Assembly (NCBI GenBank): GCA_964516325.1
Contig: CAZFAP010000236.1
Coordinates: 1-5,151 of the forward strand
Source of the DNA: CAZFAP01 sp964516325
GTDB lineage: Bacteria > Auribacterota > JABMQX01
Length of the DNA stretch: 5,151 nucleotides
Direction: 5' to 3'
The number at the start of each line of letters is the position of its first letter. Within the stretch, counting starts at the first letter, position 1. The position numbers were made by a program, and so were the translations under genes. The notes beneath the pieces are model-generated. The model worked only from the letters and a program-made list of their open reading frames with translations. It was not told the origin of the DNA and did not search any database. Below are positions 1 through 4,822 of the stretch, piece after piece.

Positions 1-104
1 ACTGGCCCCTTGCAAATCAACAACTTACGACAACAACTGACAAACATTGGTTAGGTTCGGATGTGCCTATCATTTGGCTGGTTGAGATGTTGGCGGAACT
101 CAGG

Positions 105-135
105 TGCGGGCAGCGAACGCGGCTGGCTGCTCGCA
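105..135. promoter_or_regulatory. Strong hairpin in the leader of the first oxidoreductase gene
   Basis: TGCGGGCAGC (105-114) pairs with GCTGCTCGCA (126-135): ten base pairs, nine Watson-Crick and one G-U, around an 11-nt loop. No T-run follows, so it is not a classic intrinsic terminator. It lies 65 bp before the ATG at 201. If transcription starts in the A/T-rich stretch upstream, the hairpin would be in the 5' untranslated RNA. Otherwise it could end an upstream transcript or bind a regulator as an imperfect palindrome. The pairing is seen directly; any function is inference. Confidence 0.4.
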
Positions 136-186
136 GGGTGTCCATATCTCGATGGCGGCGATGCACAGGCGGGCTCTTTCGGGAAT

Positions 187-193
187 GAGGAGA
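187..193 (+). promoter_or_regulatory. Ribosome binding site selecting the ATG at 201
   Basis: GAGGAGA lies 7 nt before the ATG at 201. The alternative ATG at 219 (residue 7, just before the twin arginines) has only GGAAAGG 2 nt upstream, too close to work well. The start at 201 is therefore preferred. Both starts keep the Tat signal intact. Confidence 0.6.
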
Positions 194-200
194 ATCGAAT

Positions 201-1493
201 ATGGGTCATGGGAAAGGCATGAATCGTCGTGATTTTGTGAAAGGGATGATGGCGGGGGCGATTGGCGCCCCGTACGTGGTTTCGTCGTCGGCGTTGGGGT
301 TGAACGGAGCGACGGCGCCGAGCGAGCGGGTGGCGCTGGGCTGCATCGGCGTCGGGGAGAGGAGCCGCTACGACATGGAGCAGCTCATGAAGTACGGCGG
401 GCAGATCGTGGCGATATGCGACGTGAAGTCGGATGTGCGCGAGGCGGTGCGAAAGTGGCTGAATCTGCCGGAGAGTGCGGCTCACAGGGACTTCCGCGAG
501 TTGCTGGGGCGAAAGGACGTTGACGCGGTGATGATTACGACGCCGGATCACTGGCACGTCCTCATCGGCATCGCGGCGGTGAAGGCGGGGAAGGATGTTT
601 ATGTGGAAAAGCCGCTGGGGACGACGATCGCCGAGGGGCAGGCGATGAGGAAGGCGGTGAAGGAGAGCAAGTGCGTATTCATGCACGGGACGGAGCAGCG
701 GGGGACGCCCGAGGTGCGAAAGATGTGCGAGCTGGTTCGCAATGGGCGGATCGGGAAGCTGCACACGATCACGGTAGCGTGCCCCGGAGGAGAAGAGATT
801 GCTCCACAGCCGGAGATGCCGGCGCCGGAGGGATTCGATTACGACATGTGGCTTGGGCCGGCACGGTTGGCGCCGTACAATGCGATGCGCTGCAAGCCGC
901 CCTTTCATTTCTGGATTTCTGATTATTGCCCGAGCGGATTTCTTTGTGGTTGGGGAATCCATCACCTCGACGTGGCGCAGTGGGGGAACGGAACGGACGA
1001 TACCGGACCCGTGGAGATTGAGGGGACGGGGACGTTCCCGAAAAAGGGGAGTCTCTCGGACACGCCGCTGACGTGGCGAATTGAGTACCAATATGCGAAT
1101 GGCGTGAAGATGATTTTTACGGACATGTCGCAGAACCCGGAGGGAGTCCGGTTCGAGGGGACAAAGGGATGGATTTTTAGAGCGTATGGGAATCCGGCAC
1201 AGGCGAATCCGCCATCGGTTCTGGACTCGGTAGTCGGTCCGAATGAGATTCACCTGTACGAGACGGATGGCGACGACCATTGCTTTCTGGAATGCGTCAA
1301 GTCGCGGAAGGAGACTTGTTCACCGATTGACGCAGCGCACAGGTCCACGACGATCGGGTATCTTGGACATATCGCCGTTCTGGTAGGGCGCAAGCTGAAG
1401 TGGGACCCGGGAAAGGAACGCTTTGTAAACGACCCGGAGGCGGACAAGCTGCTCTCGCGGGAGATGCGCCGGCCCTGGCAGCTACCAACGTAG
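201..1493 (+). CDS. Tat-exported Gfo/Idh/MocA family oxidoreductase (paralog 1)
   Basis: A 430-residue NAD(P)-dependent oxidoreductase of the Gfo/Idh/MocA family, expected to act on a sugar or glycoside outside the cytoplasm. Residues 8-14 (NRRDFVK) are a twin-arginine motif followed by a hydrophobic stretch, with possible cleavage near 'SSA|LGLNG' (after residue 31). The Rossmann domain follows, with glycine motif GCIGVG (47-52), 'AICDV' at the end of beta 2, TPDHWH (114-119) and the family's EKP motif (136-138), whose Lys is the usual catalytic residue. The C-terminal domain carries 'GWGIHHLD' (250-257), where H254 and D257 match the family motif but G250 replaces the Asp present in paralog 2, and C243 and C249 flank it. 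Length is normal for exported family members. Exported relatives such as Zymomonas glucose-fructose oxidoreductase fold with bound cofactor before Tat export, which I infer here. A GH109-like glycosidase role using the same NAD chemistry is an alternative. The substrate cannot be read from sequence. Confidence 0.93.
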   Translation: MGHGKGMNRRDFVKGMMAGAIGAPYVVSSSALGLNGATAPSERVALGCIGVGERSRYDMEQLMKYGGQIVAICDVKSDVREAVRKWLNLPESAAHRDFRELLGRKDVDAVMITTPDHWHVLIGIAAVKAGKDVYVEKPLGTTIAEGQAMRKAVKESKCVFMHGTEQRGTPEVRKMCELVRNGRIGKLHTITVACPGGEEIAPQPEMPAPEGFDYDMWLGPARLAPYNAMRCKPPFHFWISDYCPSGFLCGWGIHHLDVAQWGNGTDDTGPVEIEGTGTFPKKGSLSDTPLTWRIEYQYANGVKMIFTDMSQNPEGVRFEGTKGWIFRAYGNPAQANPPSVLDSVVGPNEIHLYETDGDDHCFLECVKSRKETCSPIDAAHRSTTIGYLGHIAVLVGRKLKWDPGKERFVNDPEADKLLSREMRRPWQLPT

Positions 1494-1536
1494 AGGGATT
1501 CGTGTCTGTGGCTTGATCCCGTGCTATCTGTTTGTA

Positions 1537-1565
1537 TTGATATGGGTGGCCCATTTCGGTATTCT
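1537..1565 (+). promoter_or_regulatory. Candidate sigma-70 promoter for hicBA
   Basis: TTGATA (1537-1542, 5 of 6 to the -35 consensus) and TATTCT (1560-1565, 4 of 6 to the -10 consensus) are separated by exactly 17 nt. Transcription would begin near 1572, giving a leader of about 50 nt to the hicB ATG at 1621. Position and spacing fit a dedicated toxin-antitoxin promoter. No clear HicB operator palindrome is visible; only a 4-bp inverted repeat (CCGT/ACGG, 1576-1587) lies just downstream. Prediction from sequence only. Confidence 0.4.
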
Positions 1566-1608
1566 GCTTCATCCTCCGTTGGGACGGCGCTTGCACCAGT
1601 TGGCGGAT

Positions 1609-1616
1609 AAGGAGGT
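1609..1616 (+). promoter_or_regulatory. Perfect Shine-Dalgarno that fixes the hicB start
   Basis: AAGGAGGT is an eight-base match to the 16S rRNA anti-Shine-Dalgarno and sits 4 nt before the ATG at 1621. It decides against the longer in-frame reading from a TTG at 1513, which would add 36 residues unlike any HicB N-terminus. It is the strongest ribosome binding site in the window, consistent with an antitoxin needing to be made in excess over its toxin. Confidence 0.75.
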
Positions 1617-1620
1617 CTTC

Positions 1621-1854
1621 ATGGAAACCTATCGCTTTCAAGTGATCATCGAGCAAGACGAGGATGGCATCTATGTGGCGGATGTGCCGGCGCTCGCCAG
1701 CTGCCACACGCAAGGCAGGACCTTTGAGGAGGCGCTGGAGAACATACGCGAAGTTATCACCATGTGTGTAGAGGAGATGCGTCAGGAGGGAAAGGCCATC
1801 GACACACAATATCCAGAGGTGGTGGGCATCAAAACGCTCGAGATCGCTGTTTAG
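1621..1854 (+). CDS. hicB: HicB-family antitoxin
   Basis: A 77-residue HicB-like antitoxin that should bind and neutralise the HicA RNase encoded 6 bp downstream. It starts with 'METYRFQVIIEQDEDG', the first strands of the degenerate RNase-H-like HicB fold. It continues with YVADVPALASCHTQG (18-32), matching the family pattern 'Y.A.VP.L.GC.TQG', and then the helix TFEEALENI (34-42), typical of HicB 'T.EEA..N..E'. The protein ends soon after the fold and lacks the C-terminal helix-turn-helix or ribbon-helix-helix seen in longer HicB proteins, so direct autoregulation is not evident. Its GC content is about 55% by hand count, below sampled parts of the flanking oxidoreductase genes (60-67%), a hint of separate origin. 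Gene order is antitoxin first, opposite to E. coli hicAB but common elsewhere. Solitary HicB-like proteins can have other roles, but the adjacent HicA makes antitoxin the best call. Confidence 0.88.
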   Translation: METYRFQVIIEQDEDGIYVADVPALASCHTQGRTFEEALENIREVITMCVEEMRQEGKAIDTQYPEVVGIKTLEIAV

Positions 1855-1860
1855 GATACC

Positions 1861-2097
1861 GTGATCCCACAAGAAAAGCTCCCCATCTTGACATCGAAGC
1901 AACTGACTTCACTCTTAGAGCGTTTGGGATTTCGACATCGCCCGCTCGGCGGGACAAGCCACCGACGCTACGTTCACCCTGATGGCCGCAGAACTACTGT
2001 TCCCATTCACCGGGGCCAGGACATTGGCCGGGGATTGCTTCGCAAAATCCTGAAAGACATCAAGATATCCCCGGACGAACTGAGGAAGCTCCTCTAA
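1861..2097 (+). CDS. hicA: HicA-family mRNA interferase toxin (GTG start)
   Basis: A 78-residue HicA/YcfA-like toxin, a small dsRBD-fold RNase that cleaves mRNA or tmRNA in translating cells and is held inactive by HicB. The fold is recognisable throughout: 'TSKQLTSLLERLGF' (11-24) is the first helix; GGTSHRRY (30-37) contains the conserved G-[ST]-H with H34 as the expected catalytic histidine; 'HPDGRRTTVPIH' (39-50) covers the next strands; and 'IGRGLLRKILKDIKIS' (55-70) is the C-terminal helix. Length is typical. The GTG start at 1861 is chosen because it begins the family's usual N-terminus, and AGGA at 1853-1856, overlapping the hicB stop codon, is its ribosome binding site. The weak GTG start and the overlap suggest translational coupling that keeps toxin below antitoxin. 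No frameshift or missing key residue is seen, so the toxin is probably active. Confidence 0.88.
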   Translation: MIPQEKLPILTSKQLTSLLERLGFRHRPLGGTSHRRYVHPDGRRTTVPIHRGQDIGRGLLRKILKDIKISPDELRKLL

Positions 2098-2115
2098 CTG
2101 ATTCTCTTCAATGAC

Positions 2116-2122
2116 AAGGAGA
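2116..2122 (+). promoter_or_regulatory. Ribosome binding site of the second oxidoreductase gene
   Basis: AAGGAGA lies 7 nt before the ATG at 2130, inside the 32-bp gap after hicA. The gap has no room for a full promoter or terminator, so the downstream gene probably depends on transcripts coming through hicA or from a promoter inside it, which I could not identify. Confidence 0.6.
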
Positions 2123-2129
2123 TCACGAC

Positions 2130-3446
2130 ATGCTTCAGGCAAAACCCATCACACGTCGAGGTTTTCTCAAGGGGGCAGCGGCGGCCATTGCCGCACCATA
2201 CGTCGTGCCGGTATCGGCCCTGGGGCTGGAGGGGACAGTGTCTCCCAGCGAGCGGATTGCGTTGGGTTTTGTCGGCGTCGGAGACCACGGAGTGGGTCGA
2301 AATCTTCGGATGTTCCTTTCTCAACCGGACGCTCAGGTCCTGGCCGTTTGCGATGTGGACACCAAGCATCGCGAGGGCGCCAAAAAGATCGTGGAGACAC
2401 ACTACGCTGAGGCGATGTCGAAAGGGACTTACAAGGGCTGCGCGTCGTACAACGATTTCCGCGAAATCATCGCCCGGAAGGATATTGACGCGGTCATGAA
2501 CTCGACGCCGGACCACTGGCATGTGATTCCCTGCATACTGGCGGCGAAGGCTGGCAAGGACGTGATGTGCGAGAAGCCGCTGTCGCTGACCGTCGTCGAG
2601 GGGCGAGTGCTCAGCGATACGGTTAAGAAACACAAGCGGGTTTCGCAGACGGCTTCGGAGAATCGGTCCATCGAGGTCTATCACCGCATGGGCGAGCTGG
2701 TTCGCAACGGGCGCATCGGGAAGGTCAAGAAGATTGATGTGCGATTGCCCAAGGGCCGGTGGATTCGCCCTGCGAGCAAGGAATTTGGGCCACCACCCAA
2801 GGGTTTCGACTACGACCTGTGGCTCGGGCAGGCGCCGGAAGCGCCCTACTGCGAGGCTCGATGCCACTGGAATTTCCGCTGGGTTCTGGACTACTCCGGT
2901 GGCATGGTGACGGACTGGGGCGCGCACATCATTGACCTGGCGCAATGGGGCAACAACACGGAACGCACCGGCCCGGTGGAGGTGGAGGGGAAGGGCGTGT
3001 TTCCGATTGAGGGGATTTATAACACCGCGACGGAGTTCGACATCAATTACAGGTATGCGAATGGCGTCGAGCTGAACGTTTCCTCGAGTGAGCCGGGCAT
3101 CCGGTTCGAAGGAACGGACGGCTGGATCGAGAGTTCCGGTTGGACAGCCCCCCTGAAGGCGAGCCCGGAGACAATCCTCGATTCCAAAATTGGTCCGGAT
3201 GAAGTTCACCTCTATACATGTCCGGGCGGCGAGCAGCGCAACTTCCTCGATTGCGTGAAATCCCGAAACGAATGCTATGCGCCGTTCGAGGTCGGGCATC
3301 GGACGATCACCATCGCCCACATCGGAAATATTGCCATGAGGCTCGGGCGAAAATTGAAGTGGGACCCGGAGAAGGAACGCTTCGTGAACGACGCGGAGGC
3401 GGACAAGATGCTCAGCCGAACCATGCGGGCGCCCTGGACGCTGTAA
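2130..3446 (+). CDS. Tat-exported Gfo/Idh/MocA family oxidoreductase (paralog 2)
   Basis: A 438-residue exported NAD(P)-dependent oxidoreductase, paralogous to the product of 201-1493. TRRGFLKG (8-15) is a textbook twin-arginine motif followed by an Ala-rich hydrophobic stretch, with likely cleavage at 'VSA|LGLEG' after residue 30. The Rossmann domain has GFVGVG (46-51), 'AVCDVD' (72-77), TPDHWH (126-131) and EKP (148-150; K149 is the expected catalytic Lys). The C-terminal domain has the standard DWGAHIID (262-269), with Asp, His and Asp all present, unlike paralog 1. The last 35 aligned residues of the paralogs share 27 identities, including LKWDP.KERFVND.EADK. The TIM-barrel gene follows after 31 bp, indicating an operon. 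The likely role is oxidation or reduction at a sugar carbon of an extracytoplasmic glycoside; the substrate is unknown. GH109-type NAD-dependent glycoside cleavage is the main alternative. Confidence 0.94.
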   Translation: MLQAKPITRRGFLKGAAAAIAAPYVVPVSALGLEGTVSPSERIALGFVGVGDHGVGRNLRMFLSQPDAQVLAVCDVDTKHREGAKKIVETHYAEAMSKGTYKGCASYNDFREIIARKDIDAVMNSTPDHWHVIPCILAAKAGKDVMCEKPLSLTVVEGRVLSDTVKKHKRVSQTASENRSIEVYHRMGELVRNGRIGKVKKIDVRLPKGRWIRPASKEFGPPPKGFDYDLWLGQAPEAPYCEARCHWNFRWVLDYSGGMVTDWGAHIIDLAQWGNNTERTGPVEVEGKGVFPIEGIYNTATEFDINYRYANGVELNVSSSEPGIRFEGTDGWIESSGWTAPLKASPETILDSKIGPDEVHLYTCPGGEQRNFLDCVKSRNECYAPFEVGHRTITIAHIGNIAMRLGRKLKWDPEKERFVNDAEADKMLSRTMRAPWTL

Positions 3447-3477
3447 GCAAGCACATCAGGGAAGAAAGGGACAGAGC

Positions 3478-4383
3478 ATGAAGTGGATAAAGAGACAGAC
3501 CATCGTTTTCATAGCAATCGGTTTCTGCGCCTTGTGTGCCAAAACAGTTGCGGCGGAGACGCGCGATGCGCCGAAGGGGGAGGGTCTGACGAATCCATTC
3601 TTTGCGATGGACACCGGGACGAAGGACGCCAACCACCAGACGGCGAAGTCACAAGCGGAAATGCTCAGGGAGCTGGGATACACGGGGATGGGGTACGGCG
3701 GATTCGATGGGCTTTCGGAGATGCTTGGCAAACTGGACAAGAACGGATTGAAGATGTTCGCCGTCTATACGGGCGCGTGGATTGACCGTGAGAAGGAGAA
3801 ATACGATCCGCGACTCAAAGAGGGTGTGAAGCTCCTCCAGGGCCGCGGCGCGATGATCTGGTTATTCATCCAGAGCGAAAAACATAAGCCATCGTCGCCG
3901 GAAGGAGATGCTCGCGCGGTGGAAATCGTGAGAGAAATTGCAGACGCGGCTCGGGACTGCGGGCTGGGAGTGGCTCTTTACCCTCACACGGGATTCTGGC
4001 TGGAGCGAGTGGAAGACGCGGTTCGCGTGGCGAAGAAACTGGATCGGAAGAACGTTGGAGTCACGTTCAATCTCTGCCATTGGCTCCGGGTTGACCGCGA
4101 AGAGAATATGAAGCCACTGATGGAGTTGGCGATGCCGCATCTTTTCCTCGTAACGATCAATGGGGCGGACAGCGGAGGAAAGGATTGGAGCCAATTGATT
4201 CAGACGCTGGACCGGGGGTCGTTCGACATCTACAACTTTTTGAAGACGCTCAGGGGCTTGGGCTACGGCGGCCCGATAGGCCTCCAACACTACGGTATTA
4301 AAGGGGACGCGAGCGAGAACCTGAAGCGGTCTATGGAGGCTTGGCGGGAGCTTTCGGCGAAATTTGCCGGTGGCGAGAGATAG
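3478..4383 (+). CDS. Secreted sugar-phosphate isomerase/epimerase-like TIM-barrel protein
   Basis: A 301-residue protein of the xylose-isomerase-like TIM-barrel superfamily (AP endonuclease 2 fold), probably periplasmic. Residues 1-26 form a Sec signal peptide: basic WIKR, a hydrophobic core from about 8 to 21, and cleavage at 'VAA|ET'. The Cys residues do not form a good lipobox, so it is not called a lipoprotein. Barrel landmarks are 'ELGYTGMGYGG' (65-75), 'GLGVALYPHTG' (162-172), 'VGVTFNLCHWL' (193-203) and 'GYGGPIGLQHYG' (262-273), the last being near the final strand. His170 and His201 occupy usual ligand positions, but the acidic partners of classical isomerases appear to be Asn198 and Gln270. 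It starts 31 bp after paralog 2, with AAAGGGA at 3465-3471 as ribosome binding site, so the two are likely co-transcribed. It is probably an isomerase, epimerase, lyase or hydratase acting on the keto-sugar made by the oxidoreductases. The reaction itself is inferred, not seen. Confidence 0.85.
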   Translation: MKWIKRQTIVFIAIGFCALCAKTVAAETRDAPKGEGLTNPFFAMDTGTKDANHQTAKSQAEMLRELGYTGMGYGGFDGLSEMLGKLDKNGLKMFAVYTGAWIDREKEKYDPRLKEGVKLLQGRGAMIWLFIQSEKHKPSSPEGDARAVEIVREIADAARDCGLGVALYPHTGFWLERVEDAVRVAKKLDRKNVGVTFNLCHWLRVDREENMKPLMELAMPHLFLVTINGADSGGKDWSQLIQTLDRGSFDIYNFLKTLRGLGYGGPIGLQHYGIKGDASENLKRSMEAWRELSAKFAGGER

Positions 4384-4559
4384 CGGACTTTCCCGCCGGA
4401 CTTCTTGCCTGTGATGGCGCGAGAGTTTTTGAGCCAGACCCCGGGGCAGTGCGCAGAGTAGAGAGCAGGCTTGGCTCACTTCCAATCACTAAGGTACCCC
4501 AGCGGACCCCAGGGTTCCTCCGCGATCTTTCCCCTTGTCGCCAAGGCGCCGCTCCCATA

Positions 4560-4579
4560 CGCCGGAGAGTTCTTCGGCG
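4560..4579 (+). other. Short stable inverted repeat
   Basis: CGCCGGAG (4560-4567) and CTTCGGCG (4572-4579) pair over eight positions, with one G-U, around the loop AGTT. The pairing is complete only in the + strand transcript, because the wobble becomes an A-C mismatch on the - strand. No T-run follows, so it is not an intrinsic terminator. It lies in the unexplained region before wecB and might mark a repeat element or structured RNA. Confidence 0.3.
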
Positions 4580-4734
4580 CTCCTTGTCCGGGTTCCTCAC
4601 GCCTTCCTCCGAGCAGCGCCTGTACGCGGGCCGAGCCGGCAGTTCACGGGATACGCAGCGAATTCCTTCCTGCGCTGACTTCCCATGTGCGACCGACCGA
4701 TGCGGAACCCGTCGTGGTACCGCGCTTCTGGAAT

Positions 4735-4754
4735 GCTCCTGTCGGCTCCTGTTG
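4735..4754. repeat. Tandem 10-bp direct repeat overlapping the wecB -35 box
   Basis: GCTCCTGTCG (4735-4744) is followed at once by GCTCCTGTTG (4745-4754), differing at one base. The period of 10 bp is about one helical turn, and the second copy runs into the -35 hexamer at 4752-4757. Such an arrangement suits a regulator binding side by side on one DNA face, but a chance duplication is possible. Confidence 0.35.
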
Positions 4755-4780
4755 CCGTTATCGCGGAAGAGGGGTATAGT
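4752..4780 (+). promoter_or_regulatory. Candidate sigma-70 promoter of the wecB-like gene
   Basis: TTGCCG (4752-4757, 4 of 6 to consensus) and TATAGT (4775-4780, 5 of 6) are separated by 17 nt, the optimal spacing. The predicted transcript starts near 4787, giving a 36-nt leader that contains the ribosome binding site AAGGGAGGAG at 4803-4812. This is the best promoter match in the window. It supports the view that the wecB-like gene begins a transcription unit separate from the upstream sugar module. Confidence 0.55.
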
Positions 4781-4822
4781 AGTCGGCAAAGGCGCGGGTG
4801 TTAAGGGAGGAGCGCACTCGAC

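Larger units (their letters stand above)
1..200. other. Upstream leader region with no supported gene
   Basis: Two of the three + frames close within the first 60 bases. The third stays open from the left edge to a TGA at 186-188, but its translation is rich in Arg and Trp, resembles no family I know, and runs into the ribosome binding site of the next gene, so I do not call it. The first 80 bases are clearly more A/T-rich than what follows, as expected for a promoter region. The best -10-like hexamer is TATCAT at 68-73, but the only nearby -35 candidate (TTGGTT, 47-52) has a 15-nt spacer and a weak match, so no promoter is assigned. A strong inverted repeat at 105-135 is listed separately. 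Confidence 0.5.
4384..4822. other. 439-bp region between operons without a convincing gene
   Basis: This stretch separates the sugar module from the wecB-like gene. Open frames cross it on both strands, but their translations are Arg-, Pro- and Ser-rich with no recognisable domain, as expected in GC-rich non-coding DNA. No hairpin with a T-run, that is no classical terminator, follows the stop codon at 4383. Seen directly are GAGCCA/TGGCTC (4431-4436 with 4472-4477) enclosing the palindrome CCCCGGGG (4439-4446), smaller hairpins at 4502-4523 and 4533-4546, a stronger one at 4560-4579, an open - strand stretch without a start codon (4476-4643), and a promoter at 4752-4780. The middle could be a decayed gene, a dispersed repeat or a structured RNA; I cannot decide. 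Confidence 0.5.

Noticed and set aside
3..188. Possible C-terminal end of an upstream gene entering from the left edge
   Set aside because: The frame is open for 61 codons, but the peptide has no recognisable pattern and covers an A/T-rich promoter-like stretch and the RBS of the next gene, so chance is likelier.
51..1280. Long open frame on the - strand (409 codons) opposite paralog 1
   Set aside because: Its translation is Arg-, His- and Pro-rich without domains, and a similar antisense frame (2094-3320) faces paralog 2. Both are explained by GC-biased codon use in the real genes.
1495..1520. GGGAT/ATCCC inverted repeat after the first oxidoreductase as a terminator
   Set aside because: Only 5 bp with a 16-nt loop and no following T-run; too weak to call.
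1513..1620. 36-residue N-terminal extension of HicB from a TTG codon
   Set aside because: The extension is hydrophobic and unlike HicB, and a perfect Shine-Dalgarno 4 nt before the ATG at 1621 fixes the start.
4383..4396. GCGG/CCGC hairpin at the stop codon of the TIM-barrel gene as a terminator
   Set aside because: A four-bp stem with no T-tract; it cannot be supported as an intrinsic terminator.
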